A stretch of 16,404 bases of DNA from Anaerolineae bacterium. Its GTDB lineage: Bacteria; Chloroflexota; Anaerolineae; B4-G1. Location: NCBI GenBank assembly GCA_027079895.1, contig JALWUZ010000442.1, forward strand, positions 1 to 16,404, given 5' to 3'. Below, in pieces: positions 7,640 to 15,066 of this stretch. A model generated the notes under the pieces. The model saw only the letters and a list, made by a program, of their open reading frames with translations. It had not been told where the DNA came from and made no database searches. A program made the translations under genes and the position numbers. Positions within the stretch are counted from its first letter, which is position 1, and each line of letters starts with the position of its first letter.

Positions 7640-10420
7640 ATGAATTTGGATTTCACTTCTTGGTTGGAACAGACCCGCACAGAGATCGAGGCGCGGTGGC
7701 CGGAGGCGATGGAAATCCCCCCGGCCTACCTTGCTTTGTCCCCCGCCGAGCGCGTCGCCCGCTGGCGGCCGCTGCTCGATTCGCTGACGGCGGCCAGCCG
7801 CGAGGCGCGGGAGGCCGTCATCCACCGGTGGGCCGACGATGAGATGCAGCAGCACCACGTCCCCCCGGCCGACCTGACGGCGGTCGCCGACGGGCTGACG
7901 GCGGCCATCTACAGCCTGTTGCCGTCCGACGGGGACGCGCGGACGGCCGGGGCGCGGCTCAGCGCACTGTCGCTGACCCTGGCCCGTCACCTCGGCGACG
8001 TGGCGGAGCGGCTCTCCGCCGACAAGACTCAGTTGGAGACGCTCTACGAAATCGCCAGGGAACTGACCGGCAGCCTCGACCTAGACCGTATGCTCCACAA
8101 GACGCTGGCCGAGGTGATGGCGGCCATCAAGGCGGAACGGGGGGCCGTCTTCCTGGTGGACAGCGCAGCCCACAACGTCGTCCCGAAGGCCGCCATCAAC
8201 TGGGACCGCCAGCCGCTCCCGCTCTCCGTCCTCCCAGCCGCCTGGCAGTTGGGGCAGGCCGACGCGCTCCTCAAGGTGGACGACCTCTCCGCCGAACAAC
8301 CGGAGGAGGAGTGGGTCGAGATGTTGAGCGCACCGGACATGCGCTCCCTGATGGTCGCCCCGCTGGTCGCCAACGGCGCGTTCATGGGGCTGCTGGCCGT
8401 CGCCGACCCCCGCCCGGCGGCTTTCGAGCGCAGCCACGCCCGCCTGTTCCGCTCCATCCTCAGCCAGATCGCCAACGCCATCGGCAACGCCGAGGTCTAC
8501 CGCCTCATCACCCAGCAGGCGCAGGAATTGGGGCAGATGCTCCGTCACCAGCAGGAGGAGAGCACCAAGAGCCAGGCCATCCTCACCTCGATCGCCGACG
8601 GGGTGGTGGTGAACAACGCCGACGGGCAGACGATTCTCGTCAACCCGGCCGCCGAGTTCATCCTGAACATCCCCGCCTCCCAACTGCTAGGGCAGGATTT
8701 CCACGCCCTGTTCTCCGTCTTCGGCTCCCACGGACGGGACGACGCCGTCGCCGCGATGGAGGCCCTCCTCGGCGCGTCGGATGTCGAGGTGCGCAAGGCG
8801 TTCCAGACCGTCCTCGAGGTGGACGAGCGGGTCGTCCACGCCCACCTCTCCCCCGTCCTGACCCCCAGGGGGGAGTTTCTGGGGGTCGTCACCGTTCTCC
8901 GCGACATCACCAAAGAGGTGGAGGCGGACCGGGCCAAGAGCGAGTTCGTCTCCAACGTCTCCCACGAACTGCGCACGCCGATGACCGCCATCAAGGGGTA
9001 TACCGACCTGCTCTACGCCGGGGCCGTCGGCGAGGTGAACGAGAATCAGAGGAAGTTTTTGGAGATCATCCGCAACAACGCCGAGCGGCTGACCGCTCTC
9101 ATCAACGACCTGCTGGACATTTCACGGGTGGAGACGGGGCGGGTGCGCTTCGAGCCCAAGCCGATTCAGATTGGGGACGTGATCGCCGACGTGGTCAACG
9201 CGCTGGCGGGACAGGCGGAGGCGAAGCAGCAGTCGCTCACCTACCGGGTCGCCGGGGGACTGCCCGATGTGATGGGAGACCGCGACCGGCTCAATCAGGT
9301 GCTCACCAACTTGGTGGGGAACTCCATCCGCTACACGCCCAACGGAGGGCGGATCGAGGTGCGGGCCTACCTGGTCGAGGGGGCCGTCCGGGTGGATGTG
9401 GAGGACACCGGCATCGGCATCGCCCCGGAGGATCTGGGCCGCATCTTCGAGCGGTTCTACCGCGCCGACGACCCGCTGGTGCAGGAGGTCGGCGGGACGG
9501 GGCTGGGACTGCCGATCGTCAAGATGTTCGTCGAAATGCACGGCGGGCGCATTTGGGTGGAAAGCGAGCGCGGCAAGGGGAGCACGTTCACCTTCATCCT
9601 GCCGGTGCCGACCCAGGCTGAAGAGGAGGGCCGCCGTCTCCCGCCGCGCCTGATGGCCCGCGTGCGCACTATCTTGGTGGTGGACGACGACCCCGACGCC
9701 GCCAACCTGGTCAAGATGCAGTTGGAGCAGAACGGCTATCGGGTCTCCATCCTGGGGCGCGGGGGGCGCGTCATTGCCTGGGCCAGCAAGAAGCAGCCCG
9801 ACTTGATTATCCTGGATATGCTGCTCCCCGATGTGGACGGCCTGGAGGTGCTCAAGGCTCTCAAGGAGCACCCCTCCACCTCCGACATTCCGGTCATCAT
9901 CCACACCGTCGTGCAGGACGACGGCAGTGCGCGGGCGTTGGGGGCGGCGGACTACCTGACCAAGCCGGTGGACAAAGACGACTTACTGGACAGCGTCGAG
10001 CGGGCGTTGGTGTGGCAAGGGCGCGTCCTCATCGTGGACGACGACGCCGACACGGTGGGGCTGCTTTCGACGACGATGCGGCAGATCGGCTTTACCTCGC
10101 TGGTGGCGGCCAACGGGTACGAGGCCCTGGCGATGGCCCGCCGTTACCGCCCCGACCTCATCCTGCTCGACCTGCGGCTGCCGGGGATGGACGGTTACGA
10201 GGCTCTGAGCCACCTCAAGCGGGACGTAGTGACGCAGACGATACCGATTATCGCCATCTCCGCCCACGTCGCCGACACCGATGAGGAGCGGAAGCGGCTC
10301 ATCGCGCTGGGAGCGGCCAGTTTCGTCCCCAAGCCGTTCTCGATGGAGGAGTTGATGGACGAGGTGGAGCGGGCCCTGCGTCCGCTCAACCATCCTCTCA
10401 TCGCGGAAGCGAGGCCGTAG
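7640..10420 (+). CDS. Hybrid sensor histidine kinase: GAF-PAS-HisKA-HATPase-REC-REC
   Basis: This 926-residue cytoplasmic hybrid kinase has no signal peptide or membrane helix. Residues 1-130 form an alpha-helical N-terminus resembling an RsbRD_N-type input domain (uncertain). A GAF domain covers about 145-287, a PAS domain about 309-428, and HisKA about 432-500 with phospho-acceptor His442 in SHELRTP. HATPase_c covers about 545-656, with N-box N557/N561, G1 DTGIGI (589-594) and G2 GGTGLGLPI (618-626). Two receivers follow: REC1 about 677-790 (Asp726, Lys775) and REC2 about 795-912 (Asp844, Lys898). Both keep acidic pockets (VDDD at 681-684 and 800-803). There is no separate HPt or output domain, so phosphate probably moves to partner proteins. 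ATG 7640 has GGAGG at 7628-7632 with a seven-base spacer. It is followed 36 bases later by the PAP2 gene. Confidence 0.93.
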   Translation: MNLDFTSWLEQTRTEIEARWPEAMEIPPAYLALSPAERVARWRPLLDSLTAASREAREAVIHRWADDEMQQHHVPPADLTAVADGLTAAIYSLLPSDGDARTAGARLSALSLTLARHLGDVAERLSADKTQLETLYEIARELTGSLDLDRMLHKTLAEVMAAIKAERGAVFLVDSAAHNVVPKAAINWDRQPLPLSVLPAAWQLGQADALLKVDDLSAEQPEEEWVEMLSAPDMRSLMVAPLVANGAFMGLLAVADPRPAAFERSHARLFRSILSQIANAIGNAEVYRLITQQAQELGQMLRHQQEESTKSQAILTSIADGVVVNNADGQTILVNPAAEFILNIPASQLLGQDFHALFSVFGSHGRDDAVAAMEALLGASDVEVRKAFQTVLEVDERVVHAHLSPVLTPRGEFLGVVTVLRDITKEVEADRAKSEFVSNVSHELRTPMTAIKGYTDLLYAGAVGEVNENQRKFLEIIRNNAERLTALINDLLDISRVETGRVRFEPKPIQIGDVIADVVNALAGQAEAKQQSLTYRVAGGLPDVMGDRDRLNQVLTNLVGNSIRYTPNGGRIEVRAYLVEGAVRVDVEDTGIGIAPEDLGRIFERFYRADDPLVQEVGGTGLGLPIVKMFVEMHGGRIWVESERGKGSTFTFILPVPTQAEEEGRRLPPRLMARVRTILVVDDDPDAANLVKMQLEQNGYRVSILGRGGRVIAWASKKQPDLIILDMLLPDVDGLEVLKALKEHPSTSDIPVIIHTVVQDDGSARALGAADYLTKPVDKDDLLDSVERALVWQGRVLIVDDDADTVGLLSTTMRQIGFTSLVAANGYEALAMARRYRPDLILLDLRLPGMDGYEALSHLKRDVVTQTIPIIAISAHVADTDEERKRLIALGAASFVPKPFSMEELMDEVERALRPLNHPLIAEARP

Positions 10421-10456
10421 GCTCGGAGACTGCGGGATGACCGGTTGGAGGTCTCT

Positions 10457-11353
10457 ATGGACACAATTTGGCAATGGGGGCTGGAGTTCATTCGCACCGT
10501 GCAACTCATCCACGGCCCTCTACCGGATGCGCTCTTCAAGGCCGTCACCTTCCTAGGCGAAGAGCAGTTCTACCTCTTGTTGCTCCCCTTTCTCCTCTGG
10601 TGCGTGGATTTCACCATCGGCCTCCGGCTGGCCGTGACTTTCCTCCTCTCGACCTACGTCAACGTGGGCCTCAAGGATTTCTTCGCCCAGCCGCGCCCGT
10701 TCCAGTTGGACCCCTCCGTCCAACTGCACCCGGCGAGCGGGTACGGGCTGCCCAGCGGGCACTCCCAATCGGTGGTGGTCGCCTGGGGCGTCATCGCGGC
10801 GGAGTTCCGGCGGCGGTGGCTGTGGGCCGCCGCGTTGCTGTTGATGGCGGCGGTCGGCCTCTCGCGCGTCTATCTGGGGGTTCACTTCCCCACCGACGTC
10901 CTGGCCGGCTGGGCCGTCGGGGGGCTGATACTGGGGCTCTACCTGTGGCGAGGACGGCGGGTCGAAGAGTGGCTGCGGTCGCTGCGCCCGTCCGAGCGGG
11001 TGGCGGCTGCGCTCCTCGTCCCGCTGGGACTGTTGTTGCTCCATCCGGCCAAAGGGACCGCCAGCCCGCTGGCGGTGCTGGCCGGTATGGGAGTCGGCGG
11101 GGAGGTGCTGTTACGGCGGGTCGGCCACTTCCGCGCCGCCGGCCCGGTGTGGCAGCGCGTGGCCCGCTACCTCGTGGGGACAGTGGGCATACTGCTCGTC
11201 TACGTCGGGCTGAGCGCATTGTTCCCCGCCGAGGGGGAGCCGCTCTACTTCACGCTGCGAATCGTGCGCTACTTCCTGGTCGGCCTCTGGGCAGGATTGG
11301 TCGCTCCCTGGCTCTTCGTCCGCCTCCGCCTGGCTCCACCGCCGGCCTCTTGA
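10457..11353 (+). CDS. PAP2-family membrane phosphatase
   Basis: This integral-membrane phosphatase is likely active on phosphatidic acid, undecaprenyl pyrophosphate or a similar lipid phosphate. It is 298 residues and all three PAP2 motifs are intact: KDFFAQPRP (73-81), PSGH (99-102) and SRVYLGVHFPTD (136-147, with catalytic-type His143 and Asp147). Several hydrophobic segments are visible: about 38-68, 103-115, 122-135, 147-164, 183-195, 238-254 and 268-289. After the catalytic core there is an extra C-terminal half with more membrane segments, so it is longer than the minimal 200-residue PAP2 enzymes. ATG 10457 has GGAGG at 10447-10451 (five-base spacer) and begins 36 bases after the hybrid kinase stop, so they may share an operon. 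The exact substrate is unknown. Confidence 0.88.
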   Translation: MDTIWQWGLEFIRTVQLIHGPLPDALFKAVTFLGEEQFYLLLLPFLLWCVDFTIGLRLAVTFLLSTYVNVGLKDFFAQPRPFQLDPSVQLHPASGYGLPSGHSQSVVVAWGVIAAEFRRRWLWAAALLLMAAVGLSRVYLGVHFPTDVLAGWAVGGLILGLYLWRGRRVEEWLRSLRPSERVAAALLVPLGLLLLHPAKGTASPLAVLAGMGVGGEVLLRRVGHFRAAGPVWQRVARYLVGTVGILLVYVGLSALFPAEGEPLYFTLRIVRYFLVGLWAGLVAPWLFVRLRLAPPPAS

Positions 11354-11364
11354 CCTCTAGACCT

Positions 11365-12210
11365 CTAGTCCATCCCCCGAGGCGATACCACCGTGATGCA
11401 CTGCGTCGGGCAGACTTCGACGCACTGCAAGCAGCGAATGCAGGCGTCGGAGACCGGGTTTTCGTACACCCGGATGTCCACCGGGCAGGCCGCCCGGCAC
11501 AGGTCACACTTCTTGCAATTGTCCAGATCCACGTCCAACTGAAACGCGCTGACCGGGTTGAACGGCGACCACAGGGCCCCCAGCGGGCAGATCCAGCGGC
11601 AGAAGGGGCGTTGGGTGGTGGTCATCCAGGCCAGCAGTCCCCCGAAGATGAAGATTTTGACCCAGTACATCGTCCCAATCAGGGCGCGGATGTCGGAGGA
11701 GGTCAGGGCGACCGGGATGGCGGCCTCCAGCGCCCCGGCGGGACACAGTTTGCAGAACCAGGGCTCCCGCGTCAGGAACGGGATGATGAGCACCAGCACC
11801 ACCAGGACGATGTACCGCGTCCAGTTGAACCGGTTGGGCAGCCGCAACTTGGGCACCGGCAGTTTGTAGACCAATTCCTGGAACCAGCCGAAGGGACAGA
11901 ACCAGCCGCAACTCCCCCGCCCGATGAGGGCTCCCACCAGCCCGATCACGCCCAGGACGTACAGCGGCGGCTTGCTCCGCTCGACGAAATGCTGCAACGT
12001 CCCGATGGGGCAGGCAAAGGAGGAGGCCGGGCAGGCGTAGCAGTTGAGGGCCGGGCAGGGGATCCCCTTCGTCACCAAGCGGGTGAAGTAGGAGTTGAGC
12101 CCCAGGGCGGAGATGATCTGCACTACCCACCGCCGTTTCCCCAGCCAGAGCCAGAATCGTTGCGCCTGGCTGAGCGGCTGTTTCGGTTGCTTCTTGCGCT
12201 TCTTCCCCAT
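11365..12210 (-). CDS. Membrane polyferredoxin, NapH/CcoG-like 4Fe-4S protein
   Basis: This 281-residue membrane electron carrier has two C-terminal 4Fe-4S sites: C232-x2-C235-x2-C238-x3-C242-P and C257-x2-C260-x2-C263-x3-C267-P. Upstream lie four cysteine motifs typical of Fer4_5/NapH-like proteins: PCPALNCYACP (51-61), CGWFCPFG (101-108), CKLCPAGA (153-160) and CRWICPLGA (204-212). Membrane helices are about 82-98, 131-147 and 183-197. The N-terminus is basic (MGKKRKKQPK). ATG 12210 is chosen because GAGG lies just upstream on this strand with a five-base spacer; an upstream TTG (12225) lacks one. The gene is convergent with the PAP2 gene, with only 11 bases between stops. No oxidoreductase partner is adjacent, so its electron donor and acceptor are unknown. 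Confidence 0.85.
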   Translation of the reverse strand: MGKKRKKQPKQPLSQAQRFWLWLGKRRWVVQIISALGLNSYFTRLVTKGIPCPALNCYACPASSFACPIGTLQHFVERSKPPLYVLGVIGLVGALIGRGSCGWFCPFGWFQELVYKLPVPKLRLPNRFNWTRYIVLVVLVLIIPFLTREPWFCKLCPAGALEAAIPVALTSSDIRALIGTMYWVKIFIFGGLLAWMTTTQRPFCRWICPLGALWSPFNPVSAFQLDVDLDNCKKCDLCRAACPVDIRVYENPVSDACIRCLQCVEVCPTQCITVVSPRGMD

Positions 12211-12328
12211 TGTCACCTCGTTCAATCACGGGCCGATGAAGGCCGTTCGCGCACGGAGCCCCGCAACGGTATGGGCGGAGCATTTCGAACTGTGCCGCCG
12301 GCGACCTCTTTGCCGGAGTCACCCCCAC

Positions 12329-12357
12329 TTGCGGTTGAGCGGGCAAACTGGTATACT
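12329..12357 (+). promoter_or_regulatory. Promoter of the FmdB-like gene (extended -10)
   Basis: TATACT at 12352-12357 is preceded by TG at 12349-12350, an extended -10. TTGCGG at 12329-12334 lies 17 bases upstream as a weak -35. The expected start is near 12364, giving a leader of about 25 bases. The remainder of the 178-bp divergent gap (12211-12388) must also hold the promoter of the leftward polyferredoxin gene, but I see no convincing boxes on that strand. Confidence 0.7.
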
Positions 12358-12388
12358 TTCGCCTCGAACACACAAGGAGGGAGTTGCC

Positions 12389-12826
12389 ATGCCGATTTAC
12401 GAGTACCGTTGTCAAAACTGCGGTCGCCGGGTCTCCATCTTCTGGCGCACCTTCTCCGAGGCCGAGAAAGGCACGGCGACCTGTCCTTACTGCCAAAGCG
12501 ACCACCTGACCCGCTTGGTCTCCCGCGTCCGCGTCGTCCGCTCCGAGGAGAGCCGGTTGGAGGATCTGAGCGACCTCAGCGGGCTCCCCGACCTGGATGA
12601 GAACGACCCCAAGAGCCTGGGCCGCTGGATGCGCAAGATGGGCGAGGAGATCGGGGAGGACTTGGGCCCGGAGTTCGACGAGGTGGTCGGACGGCTGGAG
12701 GCCGGCGAGTCGCCGGAGGAGATCGAGAAGTCAATGCCGGATCTGGCCGGCGCGGGCGGCGCGGAGGACTTCGGCCTGCACGACCACGACCACAGTCACG
12801 AGCACAGCCACGACCACGAGCATTGA
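12389..12826 (+). CDS. FmdB-like zinc-ribbon protein with His-rich tail
   Basis: This 145-residue protein of the FmdB/regulatory zinc-ribbon family has its zinc-ribbon at residues 1-40. It opens with MPIYEYRCQNCG, and a second pair TCPYC completes a CxxC...CxxC zinc knuckle. The middle is acidic and helical (SEESRLEDLSDL... GRWMRKMGEEIGEDLG). The last 15 residues are almost only His, Asp, Glu and Ser (8 His), a likely metal-binding tail. ATG 12389 has a near-perfect AAGGAGG at 12374-12380 with an eight-base spacer and its own promoter, suggesting strong expression. The biochemical function of FmdB-type proteins is poorly known. The tail could buffer or deliver zinc, nickel or copper. Confidence 0.83.
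   Translation: MPIYEYRCQNCGRRVSIFWRTFSEAEKGTATCPYCQSDHLTRLVSRVRVVRSEESRLEDLSDLSGLPDLDENDPKSLGRWMRKMGEEIGEDLGPEFDEVVGRLEAGESPEEIEKSMPDLAGAGGAEDFGLHDHDHSHEHSHDHEH
12779..12823 (+). repeat. Degenerate 6-base tandem repeat encoding the His-rich tail
   Basis: Hexamers such as CACGAC, CACAGT and CACGAG follow one another and encode alternating His and Asp/Glu/Ser residues at the C-terminus of the FmdB-like protein. Such arrays can change copy number by slippage. Confidence 0.7.
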
Positions 12827-12836
12827 TTCCCTCACC

Positions 12837-12865
12837 CCTCCCCTCTCCACGGAGGAGAGGGGAGG
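12837..12865. terminator. Bidirectional hairpin between fmdB-like and tmk
   Basis: Perfect 12-base arms (12837-12848 CCTCCCCTCTCC and 12854-12865) enclose a 5-base loop. It sits 10 bases after the + strand stop and 3 bases after the - strand tmk stop. Neither side has a T-run, so it is a weak or factor-aided terminator for the two convergent genes. Confidence 0.65.
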
Positions 12866-12868
12866 CTC

Positions 12869-13504
12869 CTATCCCCGCGCGGCCCGCAATCTCCCCTCGA
12901 CGATGGCCCGGATCTCCTCCTGAATCTCCTCGACGGGGCGGGCGGCGTCCACCCGCACCCACCGCTCCGGTTCCAGACGGGCCAGGGCCTCGTACCCTGC
13001 CCGCACCCGCTCGTGAAACTCCAACGCTTCGGCGTCTAAGCGCGTCCACTCCCCGCCGCCGAGCCGTCGCCGCCGTAACCCGTCCTGTGGCGCGATGTCC
13101 AGGTAGAGCGTCAGGGACGGCGTCAGCCCTCCGGTGGCGAAAGCGGTGATCTCCCGCAGATGCTCCAAATCGAGCCCGCGCCCATACCCCTGGTAGGCCA
13201 GGGTGCTGTCGGCGTACCGGTCGCTGATGACGATCTCCCCCCGCGCCAGCGCGGGGCGGATGAGCCGGGCGACGTGCTGGGCGCGGGAGGCGGAGAAGAG
13301 CAGAATCTCCGCGCGGGCGTCCATCGCCGTGTTGCGCGGGTCGTGCAGGATGGCGCGGATTTGGTCGCCGATGGGGGTCCCGCCCGGCTCGCGGGTCAAC
13401 ACGACGGTGTACCCCCGTCGGCGCAGGTGCTCCGCCAGGAGGCGGGCCTGAGTGGTCTTCCCGCTGCCGTCGGGGCCTTCGAAGGTGATGAACATACGGC
13501 TCAC
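12869..13504 (-). CDS. tmk: Thymidylate kinase
   Basis: This enzyme phosphorylates dTMP to dTDP with ATP, a required step in dTTP synthesis. The 211-residue product has the P-loop GPDGSGKTT (10-18), the dTMP-site TREPGG (37-42), DRYADSTLAYQG (95-106) and the LID region around RRRRLGGGEWTRLDAE (144-159). The GTG start overlaps the upstream stop as GTGA, so translation is coupled to the AAA-R3H gene. An in-frame ATG at 13495 also begins correctly at MFITFEG, so the true start could be nine bases further in. The product is complete. Confidence 0.95.
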   Translation of the reverse strand: MSRMFITFEGPDGSGKTTQARLLAEHLRRRGYTVVLTREPGGTPIGDQIRAILHDPRNTAMDARAEILLFSASRAQHVARLIRPALARGEIVISDRYADSTLAYQGYGRGLDLEHLREITAFATGGLTPSLTLYLDIAPQDGLRRRRLGGGEWTRLDAEALEFHERVRAGYEALARLEPERWVRVDAARPVEEIQEEIRAIVEGRLRAARG

Positions 13505-15063
13505 TCGCGGTAGATCAACACCCGCCGGTTCGGCTCTTTCCCCTGCGACCGCGAGGTCAGGTTGGCGGCCTGGGCCATTTGGTGCTGACGGCGGCGGATG
13601 TAGGCGTTCTGCGGCGAAAGGAGCACCTCCGGCACGCCGTTCAGCACCTGTCGAATGGCCTCCTCCGCCTCACGGAGGGCCTGTTGCAGCGGGTCGGTGG
13701 GAGCATGCTCCAGGTCGAAAACGTCGCTCAGACAGGCCTCCATCTGCGCCACGGTGTTGGCCCGCAGGACGTAGACCGGCAGCCCGCGCCGCTCGGCGTC
13801 CGCCACCAGCCGGGGCCGTTTGCGGTAGAACCCTTTGGTGGTGACGAGCACCTCCGCCTGCCCCAGATTGTCCACCAGGACGACGGGGACGTGCATGCGC
13901 TTCGAGGCCCTCATCAGCCGATTGCGGGCGATGCCGTAGGGGAGAATCCGCACCGGGTCGTGGGGCTCGGCGGGCGGCGCGAAGGTCGGCGCGGCGGCCG
14001 GCAGCGGGGCGACCTCGCCCCCGCGCCCGCTCTCCCGCTCCTCGATGGACTGGGGGGCGAACTGCTCGACGTGAATCTCCCCCGCGGCGTCCCGGTACCG
14101 CAACTCCGCCGGCACCGGGCGACCGCGCAACAGGCCGTCCACCGACTCCGCCACGCTGTGGTGGATGAGGAGCCGCTGCCGGTCCTGAATCTCGATCAGC
14201 ACGTCGAAGGTGGGCGGGGCACGGCGTTCCAGGATGGTCTTCTGCGTGCGCCGACGCCGGGCCTCCTCGTCGGACAGGGTGACGCTTTCGATGCCGCCCA
14301 CCAGGTCGGAGAGGGTAGGGTTGAGCAGGAGATTGTCCAGGGTGTTGCCGTGCGCGGTGGCGATCAACTGCACGCCCCGCTCGGCGATGGTGCGGGCGGC
14401 CAACGCCTCCAACTCCCGCCCGATTTCGTCAATGATGATCACCTCCGGGTTGTGATTCTCGACCGCCTCGATCATCACCTCGTGCTGCAAAGAGGGCATT
14501 TCGACCTGCATGCGGCGGGCGCGACCGACGGCCGGGTGCGGGATGTCGCCGTCGCCGCCGATCTCGTTGGAAGTGTCCACGATGATGACCCGCTTCTTCT
14601 CCGCCAGCACGCGGGCCGCCTCCCGAAGCATAGTCGTCTTGCCGACGCCGGGCCGTCCCAGCAGGAGGATGCTCTTGCCGCTCTCGATGATGTCCTGGAT
14701 GATGGCGATGGTGCCGTAAACAGCCCGTCCGACGCGGCAGGTGATGCCGACGATCGCCCCCTTCCGGTTGCGGATGGCGGCGATGCGGTGGAGGGTGCGG
14801 GCGATTCCGGCCCGGTTGTCGGCGTCGAACTCGCCGACCCGCTCCACGACGTAGTGGATTTCGTCCCGCGTCACCTCGCTATCCCGCAGGACGACCTCGC
14901 CGTCGGTGTAGCGGGCGGTGGGGACGCGCCCCAGGTCCAGAATCACCTCCAAAAGTTCGTCCCGCCGTCCGACGCGCTGCAAGGCGATGCGGATGTCCTC
15001 CGGCAGGACGGAAAGCAGGGCGTCCAAGTCGTCGGTGATGTGATTGTAACTTCTAGCGTCCAT
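13501..15063 (-). CDS. AAA ATPase with C-terminal R3H domain (Ycf45/SpoIIIAA-like)
   Basis: This 520-residue ATPase has a SpoIIIAA/secretion-ATPase-like core followed by an R3H nucleic-acid-binding domain, the arrangement of cyanobacterial/plastid Ycf45. The N-terminal domain is about 1-115. The ATPase has Walker A GRPGVGKTT (136-144), Walker B VIIIDEIG (208-215) and the TAHG sensor motif (236-239). A proline/acid-rich linker covers about 335-370. A further conserved region (371-455) precedes the R3H domain (about 462-520) with its R490-x3-H494 signature. Binding to single-stranded DNA or RNA is expected from R3H; the cellular role is unknown. ATG 15063 starts three bases after the upstream gene's stop without a clear ribosome-binding site, so translational coupling is likely. 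Confidence 0.85.
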   Translation of the reverse strand: MDARSYNHITDDLDALLSVLPEDIRIALQRVGRRDELLEVILDLGRVPTARYTDGEVVLRDSEVTRDEIHYVVERVGEFDADNRAGIARTLHRIAAIRNRKGAIVGITCRVGRAVYGTIAIIQDIIESGKSILLLGRPGVGKTTMLREAARVLAEKKRVIIVDTSNEIGGDGDIPHPAVGRARRMQVEMPSLQHEVMIEAVENHNPEVIIIDEIGRELEALAARTIAERGVQLIATAHGNTLDNLLLNPTLSDLVGGIESVTLSDEEARRRRTQKTILERRAPPTFDVLIEIQDRQRLLIHHSVAESVDGLLRGRPVPAELRYRDAAGEIHVEQFAPQSIEERESGRGGEVAPLPAAAPTFAPPAEPHDPVRILPYGIARNRLMRASKRMHVPVVLVDNLGQAEVLVTTKGFYRKRPRLVADAERRGLPVYVLRANTVAQMEACLSDVFDLEHAPTDPLQQALREAEEAIRQVLNGVPEVLLSPQNAYIRRRQHQMAQAANLTSRSQGKEPNRRVLIYRE

Positions 15064-15066
15064 AGT

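Noticed and set aside
10468..12600. A 710-codon + strand open frame over the PAP2 gene and the polyferredoxin gene
   Set aside because: It overlaps two well-supported genes in other frames and yields a Pro/Arg-rich product without motifs.
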